DNA of 47,380 bases from Candidatus Hydrogenedentota bacterium (GTDB lineage Bacteria > Hydrogenedentota > Hydrogenedentia > Hydrogenedentales > CAITNO01): positions 1 through 47,380 of the forward strand of contig JAKJCY010000013.1 of the NCBI GenBank assembly GCA_022706235.1, given 5' to 3'. Positions within the stretch are counted from its first letter, which is position 1; each line of letters starts with the position of its first letter. Below the pieces are notes generated by a model, which worked only from the letters and a program-made list of their open reading frames with translations, searched no databases and was not told the origin of the DNA. A program made the position numbers and the translations under genes. Below are positions 17,434-27,500 of the stretch, piece after piece.

Positions 17434-18951
17434 ATGATTCCCAAACAATATTCTTGCATCTTGCTGACGCTGGCTGTAGTGATTCCTGTGTGGAGCCAGG
17501 AGCCAGCATCGCCCTTCCCCGCAGAAGACAAGGCACAACTGTTCGTGGACCAGGTGCTGGTGCGGGAGACGCAAGGCATCAGTTTTACGCTCCATCCCGC
17601 GCGGGAACATCCGGAGAATCCCCTCGTCAAGGCGGACCAGCCGTGGGAAGGGTGGCGCCTGGAACTTTACGGCAATGTCATCCACGATGAGGAAGACGGC
17701 CTCTTTAAAATGTGGTATCTCGGTGAGGAAACCGAGACGTTCCCCAATTATGCCGTCTATTATGCCCTGAGCAAGGATGGCGTCCACTGGGAGAAACCCC
17801 TGGTTGGCACCGTTCAGACGGACAAATATCCGAGCCACAATGTGGTTGCGGCGGAAATCATCCTGCCGTCGGTGATCAAGGATAACAAGGACCCGGATCC
17901 GGAAAAGCGCTACAAAATGATCGGCTGGGACCAGAAACGCCACGGGTATCACACCTGGGTATCCCCCGACGGACTGCATTGGAATCCCTTCAGCCAGGAA
18001 CCGCTCTGCCGGGGCGGTGATGTGATCACCGGCTACTACGACGAACAGCGCAGCCTGTATGTAGCCTTTCCCAAGATCAACCATGTGGTGCGAGGCCATG
18101 ACCGCCGCGTGTTCTGGCTGATTACAAGTCCCGATTTCCAGACCTGGAGCGAGCCGGAACTGGTGATCACGCCCGACCTGCGCGATGACGCCTCCTCCCT
18201 GGCGCGCATCGAAGAGGCACGGCCGATCCTGGATGTCCCGGATGCCCCGGAATTGATGCGTACCGAGTTTTACGGGGTGGGCGCCTACCCTGCAGAGTCG
18301 TGCACGCTGGCATTTCCGTGGATGCTGACCATTAACAATGAGGCGCGTTACGGCAATCAGGAGGGGCCGGGGGAACTGCAGCTCGCCGTGTCACGGGACC
18401 TGCGTCACTGGGAACGGCCGTTCCGCACGCCTTGCCTGAACCGGGGAAAACCGGGCGAATGGGACGGCGGTTTCTTCGTTTGCCAGTCACGGGCATTACC
18501 CGTCGGCGATGAAGTCTGGTTGTACTACAGCGCTTCCACCTACACTCACGGGACCCCGTGCCTCTACCGTGCCGAAAACACGGGAAGACATACGACCCAT
18601 ACCAGTTCCATCGGCCTGGCCATCTGGCAGCGGGACCGCTTTGTCAGCGCAGACGCTTCCTCGGACGGCGGCACCCTGACCTCCGTGCCTGTGACCTTTA
18701 CCGGCAGCCGCCTCGAACTGAATGCGCGGGTGCGGGAAGGGGGGAGTATTGTTGTAAGTTTGCTGGATGCGGCGGGAAAAGAACTGCCAGGATTTGAGAC
18801 CTCAGAACCTATTACGGGAGACAACCTGCGTCATGAAGTGCATTGGCAGGGATCACCGGACCTCGCCGCGCTTGTGGGCAAACCCGTGATGCTGCGCTTT
18901 ACCATGAAGAGCGCGGAACTGTTTTCCTTTGCCTTCAGAAAGCAGCCATGA
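17434..18951 (+). CDS. Secreted five-bladed beta-propeller glycosidase-like protein
   Basis: The 505-residue protein begins with a signal peptide (IPKQYSCILLTLAVVIPVWSQ). The body has propeller-like repeats such as FKMWYLG, YYALSKDGVHWEKP, YHTWVSPDGLHW and LQLAVSRDLRHWERP, as in the GH32/43/62 type superfamily and its uncharacterised relatives. A beta-sandwich-like tail follows (about residues 410-500). The catalytic acids cannot be assigned, so the enzyme activity is unproven. The start was chosen at 17434, with AAGGAAAGG upstream. A factor-independent terminator lies 34 bases after the stop. Confidence 0.75.
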   Translation: MIPKQYSCILLTLAVVIPVWSQEPASPFPAEDKAQLFVDQVLVRETQGISFTLHPAREHPENPLVKADQPWEGWRLELYGNVIHDEEDGLFKMWYLGEETETFPNYAVYYALSKDGVHWEKPLVGTVQTDKYPSHNVVAAEIILPSVIKDNKDPDPEKRYKMIGWDQKRHGYHTWVSPDGLHWNPFSQEPLCRGGDVITGYYDEQRSLYVAFPKINHVVRGHDRRVFWLITSPDFQTWSEPELVITPDLRDDASSLARIEEARPILDVPDAPELMRTEFYGVGAYPAESCTLAFPWMLTINNEARYGNQEGPGELQLAVSRDLRHWERPFRTPCLNRGKPGEWDGGFFVCQSRALPVGDEVWLYYSASTYTHGTPCLYRAENTGRHTTHTSSIGLAIWQRDRFVSADASSDGGTLTSVPVTFTGSRLELNARVREGGSIVVSLLDAAGKELPGFETSEPITGDNLRHEVHWQGSPDLAALVGKPVMLRFTMKSAELFSFAFRKQP

Positions 18952-18980
18952 CGATGTGCCGCGACACTATTGGGTTTCAG
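18948..18980 (+). repeat. Direct repeat, copy 1 (33 bp)
   Basis: It begins at the last codons of the propeller gene and reads ATGACGATGTGCCG then a diverged middle and GGTTTCAG-like end. It is identical at 27 of 33 positions to copy 2 at 19173-19205, which contains the start of the next gene. The pair flanks a small element with a terminator and a long inverted repeat. Confidence 0.75.
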
Positions 18981-18984
18981 AGCG

Positions 18985-19006
18985 GCGGGAACTGTCCCGC
19001 TTTTTT
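18985..19006 (+). terminator. Factor-independent terminator after the propeller gene
   Basis: A GC-rich stem GCGGGA, loop ACTG and stem TCCCGC are followed directly by six T (19001-19006). This is the classical form for plus-strand termination, 34 bases past the stop at 18951. Confidence 0.75.
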
Positions 19007-19026
19007 CGGTCTTGTCCAATAGGCCC

Positions 19027-19117
19027 GCAAAAAAATTGGGACAGCCTCCGACGCGGTTCAGGATTAGCTACAGCACTCATGGGTTGCACGTGCGCCGGAG
19101 GCAGTCCCAGTTTTTTG
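19027..19117. repeat. Long inverted repeat (possible small non-autonomous element)
   Basis: The left arm (19027-19054) and right arm (19092-19117) pair almost fully: GCAAAAAA, TTGGGAC, GCCTCCG and CGC recur in reverse complement, with three or four mismatches or gaps. The loop is about 37 bases. The structure has the form of a small stem-loop element and lies between the two 33-bp direct repeats. A second small hairpin (GCGGGC, AGA, GCCCGC at 19144-19158) follows. Confidence 0.65.
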
Positions 19118-19172
19118 CTCAAGTGTTGTTGTTTTTGTTGGTTGCGGGCAGAGCCCGCATTAGAAAGAAATA

Positions 19173-19205
19173 ATGACGATGTGCCGAAAAAATAGTTGGT
19201 TTCAG
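19173..19205 (+). repeat. Direct repeat, copy 2 (33 bp)
   Basis: It matches copy 1 at 18948-18980 at 27 of 33 positions; the first 14 bases and the last eight are identical. It spans the assigned start codon and first codons of the glycoside hydrolase-like gene. Confidence 0.75.
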
Positions 19206-21116
19206 GGTAATTTTAATACTGTCCGACCACATCCACGCGCGTCCTTGGTAATCCCGGAGACGGTGTGCTGTGTTGCGGTATTGTTCTTGTTGCCACTCTT
19301 TGTCGCGACAGGGGAAGAAGTATATGCCGGTAAACCTTATGAAGGCGACGATATCTTCGCGGATACCTGGGTGGCAACAGACGGCGCGGGGCGCACCCAG
19401 CCGGATGCTGCCGAGACAGGGCCGCCCAGGCCCGGCAAACAGGTAGGCATTTTTTACTGGACCTGGCATATTCCCCGGGACGGCGGGCCGAATGACAATA
19501 CCAAAATCATTGCCGCCGTAGGGGACGGTGTCGAAATAGACTGGCCGAACAACGGCGCGCCCCATCACTGGGGCGAGCCCGAACTCGGGTACTACCGGAT
19601 GACCGATCCTTTCGTGATACGAAAACACGCGAGCATGCTGGCCGATGCGGGTATTGACGCTATCTTTTTCGATACGACCAATCCGCCACACACTTGGAAA
19701 AATGAATATGAGGCCCTGTGCCGCGAATACGAGGCCATGCGCAAGGTCGGCGTACGTACCCCCGCCATCGGGTTCATTACCCCTTTCTGGGACCCCACCG
19801 AGGTTATAAACCGGCTCTGGCCGGACCTGTATAAACCCGGACTATGGAAGGACCTGTGGTTCCAGTGGGACGGCAAACCGTTGCTGCTGGCCAATCCCCA
19901 GTTTATAACGGACCCGGAAATGCAAGCCTTTTTCACCCTGCGCCGCCCCATGCCGGATTACTGGATGGGTCCCGACGGACCCGACCAGTGGAGCTGGCTC
20001 GAAGTATATCCCCAGCACGTGTTCCGGAACAGCAGGGGAGAGGCCGAGCAGATGAGCGTGGGGGTCGCGCAGAACGCGCTGCCGGATACGCCCGGACCCG
20101 CGCCAATGAGCCATCGGGACGGCGCCATGGGCCGCAGCTGGCACGATGGCGGAAAGGACTCCCGCGACGGGGCGGTGAACCTGGGCCTGAATTTTGATGA
20201 GCAATGGCGCCACGCCCTCGAAGTCAATCCGTCGTTTGTCTTCGTGACCGGTTGGAACGAGTGGGTGGCGGGCCGCTACACCGAATGGAGCAACTACACC
20301 GACGAAACCAGTTATTACAGGGGCGGGCTGTTTGTGGACCAGTACACCCAGGAATACAGCCGTGATTGTGAACCCATGCGCGGCGGCCACACGGACAACT
20401 ACTACTACCAGCTGGCCGCCTGGGTGCGCAGGTTCAAGGGGGTTAGGCCGCGCCCTCAGGCAACAGGGCCCAGCGCCATTACCGTAGATGGTCAATTCGA
20501 CGAGTGGGCGGCTGTGGTTCCGGAATATCGGGACACTATCGGCGATGTTCTGCACCGTGACCATCTTGGCTACGGCAATACTTCCTATCGTAATGACACG
20601 GGACGCAACGACTTCATCATCAGCAAGGCGGCTTACGATAAGGACAGCCTTTACTTCTTTGTGCAGACCTATGCGCCCATTACGCCAAGTTCTGACCCCT
20701 ACTGGATGCTCTTGCTTATAGACAGCGATTTGGACGCCGGGACCGGCTGGCTGGGCTATGACTTCGTTATCAATCTTGAGGTGGAAGGGGAGTCCGCTCC
20801 CGTGGCACGTATACCCGACGGAGGCGGTTGCCGCGCCCTGTTGAATGCGTTGCCCTGCGCCCCGCGAACAACGGTAAAGCAATGGCAGGATGGGCACTGG
20901 ATAACCGTGGGCAGCGGCCGATACCGGGTAAACGGCAATGGTATGGAACTCACCCTGCCCCGAGAGACGGTGGGACAGAACCAGGCTTCTCCCTGTTTTG
21001 ATTTTCACTGGGCGGATAACATTCAGGGATTTACCGATGTATCGGAACTCGGTGTCAATGGCGACAGCGCTCCGAACCGACGCTGGAACTACCGGTACTC
21101 CGTGGCGATGTTATAG
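19173..21116 (+). CDS. Secreted glycoside hydrolase-like protein with C-terminal carbohydrate-binding-type domain
   Basis: The 647-residue protein has a predicted signal peptide late in its N-terminus (about residues 29-48, VCCVAVLFLLPLFVATG). The central part (about 85-430) is a TIM-barrel resembling the GH99/GH71 group, with VGIFYWTWH, MLADAGIDAIFFDTTN, GKPLLLANPQ and FVFVTGWNEWVAGRY. A C-terminal domain (from ITVDGQFDEWAAV) has the opening of CBM9-like or DOMON-like modules. It probably acts on polysaccharides outside the cell. The start lies within repeat copy 2 and lacks a strong SD, so the true start may be further in. Confidence 0.75.
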   Translation: MTMCRKNSWFQGNFNTVRPHPRASLVIPETVCCVAVLFLLPLFVATGEEVYAGKPYEGDDIFADTWVATDGAGRTQPDAAETGPPRPGKQVGIFYWTWHIPRDGGPNDNTKIIAAVGDGVEIDWPNNGAPHHWGEPELGYYRMTDPFVIRKHASMLADAGIDAIFFDTTNPPHTWKNEYEALCREYEAMRKVGVRTPAIGFITPFWDPTEVINRLWPDLYKPGLWKDLWFQWDGKPLLLANPQFITDPEMQAFFTLRRPMPDYWMGPDGPDQWSWLEVYPQHVFRNSRGEAEQMSVGVAQNALPDTPGPAPMSHRDGAMGRSWHDGGKDSRDGAVNLGLNFDEQWRHALEVNPSFVFVTGWNEWVAGRYTEWSNYTDETSYYRGGLFVDQYTQEYSRDCEPMRGGHTDNYYYQLAAWVRRFKGVRPRPQATGPSAITVDGQFDEWAAVVPEYRDTIGDVLHRDHLGYGNTSYRNDTGRNDFIISKAAYDKDSLYFFVQTYAPITPSSDPYWMLLLIDSDLDAGTGWLGYDFVINLEVEGESAPVARIPDGGGCRALLNALPCAPRTTVKQWQDGHWITVGSGRYRVNGNGMELTLPRETVGQNQASPCFDFHWADNIQGFTDVSELGVNGDSAPNRRWNYRYSVAML

Positions 21117-21594
21117 CCATATTCTCCCATAAAGGCAAAGAAGTTTTTCTGCGCATGCGAGATGCAGGGGGCGCTGATAGCGGGCTGTTGGCGGTATTCT
21201 ATACGTCCCATAGGCCCCGTACATCCTATAAAAGTTCCAAGCCATCGCCAAAATCAGGAAATGAAACGGGAAAGTAAGACGTGGCATGGAACTTTACGGT
21301 ATTTTCGCCGATCGCCCGCCTGGGATGAGACACATTCTCATGAGTCCGTTGACTTACCCGAAATGCGTCAAATTTTTGGAAGCAAAAAGGTGAGGTTAAG
21401 GTTTTTCGCAGGACTTCTTCAACAGCAATCCCACCTTGATAGACAATATTCTTTATTTCATAAAGAACCAGTTGCGCGCGCTACTTGTGGACGGTCACGT
21501 GCAAAAAAAGCGTTGCAGAAATACTGTAGATTAGTTATAATACTTTTAAATCTATGGTAAATACTATTGCTTTTAAAAACAAGGAGGAGGGATC
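21117..21594. other. Upstream region of the giant SUMF1-domain gene
   Basis: These 478 bases hold no supportable gene; one 132-codon frame has no SD and no recognisable domain. Its 3' end becomes AT-rich and includes the promoter candidate at 21513-21541 and a strong SD at 21581-21587. Confidence 0.5.
21513..21541 (+). promoter_or_regulatory. Putative sigma-70 promoter of the giant SUMF1-domain gene
   Basis: A -35-like TTGCAG (21513-21518), a 17-base spacer and a perfect -10 TATAAT (21536-21541) are seen. Transcription would start near 21548, giving a leader of about 47 bases, with the SD AAGGAGG seven bases from the ATG at 21595. The -35 box matches the consensus only in part. Confidence 0.6.
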
Positions 21595-24500
21595 ATGCTA
21601 TTCAAAGTTTTCGTGAGTGCGATCGGGGTGTGTCTTGCTTTCAATGCGGTTGCGGTAACGGGCATCGGTACTTCTTCAACAACACCGCTGGAGACGATGT
21701 CGCCTTCGCTGCAATCCGTGTTGGCGGTCACGGAGAAGCGCCTTTCAGCGACTTTCAGCGAAGCGATGCTTACGCCGGATAGTACAACCCCGGGCAATTA
21801 CATTGTGTCAGGCCTGGGCGTAGGCACGCTGGTTCCCTCACCGACAAGCGTGTCAGGCGGCCCGGCGGTTTTCACGCTCGATTGGGCCTCCGGTGAGATG
21901 CGTGATGGCGTTTCCCTCACGCTCACGGTATCGGGCATGCAGGACGCCGTGGGCAATCCTATTAACTCCGCAGCGAATAATGCGTCCTGTGCGGGCAGGG
22001 GCGCGGCGCCGGTATTCAGCGACCTGATGGTGATGCCGCCCAAGGCGGGGTTGGGCGAGAAAGTTACGATTACCTTTGCCGTATCTGAAACGCTTCAGTC
22101 CGATCCGGAAGTAACTATAAACGGTCATCCGGCCACCGCGCCCTACGGCAAGGCGGAAACTTACCTGTATGAATATGAAGTACAGGAAGACGACCCCTTG
22201 GGCATGGCGGTGATTCATATTTCCAGTGCGGACCTGGCGGGTAACGTGGGAACGTTAAACAACACCAGCGCGCTGGAAATTCTGGAAGAATCGGAAGACC
22301 TGCCGCTGTGGGGCTGGCCGTTTGCAGCAGCGCTGTTGCTGGTACTGGGTTTGGTGTTACTGTGGCGGCGACGGTTTGGCGGTGTTGGGGTATGGACGGG
22401 ATGGACTGGAAGGACGGGAGAAACTGCCGGATCAACCGCCGCCAAGTCCCCCTTTGAAGGGGGTGGCGCGAAGCGCCGGAGGATGTTCTTCTTGTTTGTT
22501 GCGTTGATTCTGGCGTGCTCCTGGGCTTTCGCTCAGACCCCTACCGTCTCCAACGTCACCATGACCCAATCGCCCAACGCGACGTCCACGCAAGTGGACA
22601 TCTACTATGACCTCGATGCGCCGAACGGTCCCTGCGCCATTACCGTGTCCCTGTCCAAGGATGGCGGCGCGGACGGCTTTATGCATCCCGTCACGTCGGT
22701 CGTTGGTGATCTTTCCGGCGTAACCACAGGCACCGGCTACCACATCGTGTGGGATATCCGCGCCGACTATCTCGAGGAAGACCTGCCGAACGCGCAGGTG
22801 CTGATTACGGCGGATGATGGGGTTGTAATACCTGAAGTGGCATCCTTCACAATCAACAACGACGCGGTCACGACCGCAGACCCGGTGGTGACGCTGGACA
22901 ACACCGCGATGAACAGCCCGACGGAATATATGGCCAGCGAGGAAAGCGATTTCAGAGGCGCGACCTGGCAGCCCTATGACACGGCGCCCACCTTCACGCT
23001 TTCTTCGGTCGAAGGCGGCATGAAGACGGTGTACTTCAAGCTGCGCAATGCGGCGGGTGAATCGGCGCCTGTCAGTGACACTATAATTCTGGTTGAGGAG
23101 CGGACAATATTGCTTCCCGGGGATGTGCCGCTCGAATTGGTGTGGATGCCTTCGGGCAGTTATCAGATGGGACGGTATCCGGGCGAAGCGGAGAGTTCTG
23201 ATATTGAAGACCCGCAGCATCCTGTGACGCTGGCGTACGGGTTCTGGATGGGCAAGTACGAGTTGACGCAGCAGCAATGGCTGGCGGTGCGCGGTTCGTG
23301 GCCGCAATTCGCGCCATCCGCTACCTACGGGATCGGCGACACCTATCCCGCCTATTTTGTTTCTTGGAATGATGCGAAGAATTTCATCACAACCCTGAAC
23401 GCGCATATTGTGAGCAGTGGCCAGGGACCGTTGGCACTGAGGCTGCCCAGTGAGGCGGAGTGGGAGTATTCTTGCCGTGCGAGCACACAGACGCGCTTCT
23501 ACTGGGGCGACGATCTGACCTACACAGAGATTGGGACCTATGCGTGGTGTTACAGCAACAACAGCCCGAGCGGCACCAAGCCCGTGGGCGGGAAACTGCC
23601 GAATGCCTTTGGTCTGCACGACATGAGCGGCAACGTGCAAGAATGGTGTGAAGACGATGTGCATTGGAGTTACACCGGGGCGCCCGCGGACGGGAGTGCG
23701 TGGATTGACTCCCCGCGGGCCGAGAGCCGGTTTTTCCGGGGCGGCGCTTACGGCTCTTCCAGCGGTTGCCGCTCGGCGGCTCGGTTAGCCGGCGTGGCGA
23801 GCGCTCGGGGTTATTTTATCGGGTTCAGGCTGGCTGCGGATCTCCCTCCGACGGTGACGGACTTTGCCATCAACGGGGGGGCGTCCACGACGGCGGATCC
23901 GGTGGTGACCCTGGATAATACGACCGACGACCGGGCAACGGAATTCATGGCGAGCGAAGCGAGCGATTTCAGCGGCGCAACCTGGCAGGCCTATGGCACA
24001 GCGCCTACCTTCACGCTCTCCTCCGCCGAAGGCGGCACGAAGACCGTGTATTTCAAGGTGCGCAATGCGGCGGGTGAATCGGCACCCATCAGCGACACCA
24101 TAAATCTGGTTGAAGAGCGGACCATCCTGCTTCCCGGCGAAGTACCGCTCGATCTGGTATGGGTGCCTTCGGGCACTTACCAGATGGGCCGCTATCCGGG
24201 CGAACTGGACGGCGCTTCGAATGAAGACCCGCAGCATCCGGTGACGCTGGCGTATGGCTTCTGGATGGGCAAGTACGAGATCACACAGCAACAGTGGCTG
24301 GCGGTGCGCGGTTCGTGGCCGCAATTCGCGCCATCCGCTACCTACGGGATTGGCGACACCTATCCCGCCTATTGGATTTCATGGAACGACGCGAAGGATT
24401 TCATCACGTCGCTGAACGCGCATATTGTAAGCAGCGGACAAGGACCATTGACGGTGCGTCTGCCCAGCGAGGCAGAGTGGGAGTATGCATGCCGGGCAGG

Positions 24501-27500
24501 AACGCAGACCCGCTTCTACTGGGGCGACGATTTGACCTATACAGCGATTGAGATGTACGCGTGGTACAACGGCAACAACAGCCCTATGGGCTGCAAGCCC
24601 GTGGGCAGCAAGATAGTGAATGCGTTTGGGTTGTATGACATGAGTGGCAACATGTGGGAGTGGTGCGATGACGACTACCACACGAGTTACACGGGCGCGC
24701 CGGCAGACGGGGGCGCTTGGATTAACTCCCCAAGGGCCTCGTACCGGACGATCAGGGGTGGCGCCTGGTGGTACGCGGCTAAGAATTGCCGCTCGGCTTT
24801 TCGTTACTATTACCTGCCGCACCTTCGAACCGACATGATCGGGTTCCGGCTGGCCGCATCTTTCAACGTAACTTCCTTTGCGATCAACAATGGCGCGACT
24901 ACAACGGCGGATCCCGTGGTGACGCTGAACAACACGTGCGTAGGGGGGCCGACGGAATACATGGCCAGCGAGTCGCCCGATTTCAGCGGAGCCAGCTGGC
25001 AACCCTACGATACGGCGCCGACCTTCACGCTTTCTTCCGCCGAAGGCGGCACGAAGACGGTGTACTTCAAGGTGCGCAATACTGGAGGCGAATCGGTGCC
25101 GGTCAGCGACACCATCGAGTTGACGGGGCAGACCATTACCCTGCCCGGCGATGTGCCCCTCGAACTGGTGTGGGTGCCTGGCGGGACCTTCATGATGGGC
25201 CGGTATCCGGGCGAGGCGGACAGCAGTGATAAAGAAGATCCACAGCATCCGGTAACGCTGGCGTATGGCTTCTGGATGGGTAAATACGAAATCACACAGC
25301 AGCAATGGTTCGCGGTACAAGGTGCCTGGCCGGGGTGGCCGCCGATGGCAGGAAATGGAGTGGGTGATACCTGTCCGGTGTACTTCCCTTCGTGGTATGC
25401 GGCCCAGGGTTTTGTTACGTCCCTGAATGCTCATATTGTCAGCAGCGGCCAGGGGCCGTTGACGGTACGGCTGCCCAGCGAGGCGGAGTGGGAGTATGCC
25501 TGCCGCGCGGGAACACAAACACGGTTCTATTGGGGCAACGATGCCGATTACACCCAGATTGGGGACTATGCCTGGTACAGTGGCAACAACAGCCCGATCG
25601 GTTGCAAGCCCGTGGGCGGAAAGCTGCCAAACGCTTTTGGTCTGTACGACATGAGCGGCAACGTGTACGAGTGGTGCGAAGATGACGGCCATTATGACTA
25701 CACCGGCGCGCCATCGGATGGCAGCGCGTGGGTGGATTCGCCTCGGGGCTTGTTCCGCGTGTACCGGGGCGGCGAGTGGAGCTACAACGCTTCGAGATGT
25801 CGATCGGCATATCGGTACACAATGGGTCCGGGTAATTCGAGCTATAACCTTGGGCTCCGTATTGCCGCGGTGCCGACCCAGGTCGTGTCTTTCGTCCTCA
25901 ATGGCGGCGCGGCCACGACGGCCGATCCGGTGGTGACGCTGGACAACACGGCGACAAACAGCCCGACGGAGTACATGGCAAGCGAGTCGCGGGATTTCAG
26001 CGGCGCAGTATGGGAGCCCTACGATGCGGCACCGGTCTTCACGCTTTCTTCGAGCGCAGGCGGCACGAAGACCGTCTATTTCAAGGTACGGAATGGGTTG
26101 GGGGAATCGGCTCCGGTGAGCGACACCATTGACCTCACGGGCCGGACCGTTACCCTTCCGGGGGATGTGCCGCTCGAGCTGGTATGGGTGCCCGGCGGGA
26201 CCTTCATGATGGGCCGCTATCCGGGCGAGGCGGACAGCGTCGCTGGAGAAGACCCGCAGCATCCTGTAACGCTGGCCTATGGCTTCTGGATGGGCAAGTA
26301 CGAGATCACCCAGCGGCAGTGGCTGGCCGTGCGCGGCGCGTGGCCGGACGAGTCCCCATCGTCTGGTGTCGGCAACACTTATCCCGCCTATAACATCTCC
26401 TGGGATGATGCGAAGGAGTTCATCACGGCCCTGAACGCGCACATTGCGGGCAGCGGCCAGGGACCGCTGACCGTGCGGCTGCCCAGCGAGGCCGAGTGGG
26501 AATACGCTTGCCGGGCGGGGACAACCACGCGCTTCTATTGGGGCGATGATCTGACCTACACAGAGATTGGGACTTATGCCTGGTACTTTGGCAACAACAG
26601 CCCGAGCGGGACCAAGCCCGTTGGCGGGAATCTGCCGAATACCTTTGGACTGTATGATATGAGCGGCAACGTGTACGAGTGGTGCGAAGACGACTACCAT
26701 TCGAGTTATACCGGCACTCCGGCGGATGGCAGCGCGTGGGTGGAGTCACCCCGGGCTGAGCACCGGATAGTCCGCGGCGGCTGCTGGATCGCCGACGCCA
26801 GGTGCGGCCGGTCGGCGTATAGGGACAGCCGCACACCGGACGCTCGGTACAGCGTCATCGGGTTCCGCTTGGCTGCAGTGCCGACCCAGGTCGTATCTTT
26901 CGCCATCAACGGCGGCGCGGCCACGACAACCGATCCGTTGGTGACGTTGGACAACACGGCAACGAACAGCCCGACGGAGTACATGGCGAGCGAGGCGGGC
27001 GATTTCAGCGGCGCAACCTGGCAGCCCTACGACACAGCGCCAACCTTCACGCTTTCTTCGAGCGAAGGCGGCACGAAAACGGTGTATTTCAAAGTACGCA
27101 ACGCGGGAGGGGAATCTGCGCCGGTGAGCGATGCCATCAACATTACGGAGCGGATCATTACGCTTCCGGACGAGGTGCCGCTCGAACTGGTTTGGGTGCC
27201 TTCGGGGAGTTACCAGATGGGCCGCTATCCGGGTGAGGCAGATAGCTCTGACATAGAAGATCCGCAACATCCGGTGACGCTGGCGTACGGGTTCTGGATG
27301 GGCAAGTGCGAGATCACCCAGCAGCAGTGGCTGGCGGTGCGCGGCTCGTGGCCGAGTATGGCACCGTCTGTTACCTGGGGGCTCGGAGACAGCTATCCCG
27401 CCTATTTCGTTTCATGGAATGATGCCAGAGACTTCATCACGACGTTGAATGCGCATATAGTGAGCAGCGGCCAAGGATCGCTGACGGTGCGGCTGCCCAG

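Noticed and set aside
21162..21560. 132-codon frame upstream of the giant gene
   Set aside because: No SD, no domain, and it covers the promoter candidate.
24379..26700. Long minus-strand frame (773 codons) inside the giant SUMF1 gene
   Set aside because: It is antisense to strongly conserved coding repeats, has no domain, no SD and an arginine-rich composition expected from reading GC-rich codons backwards.
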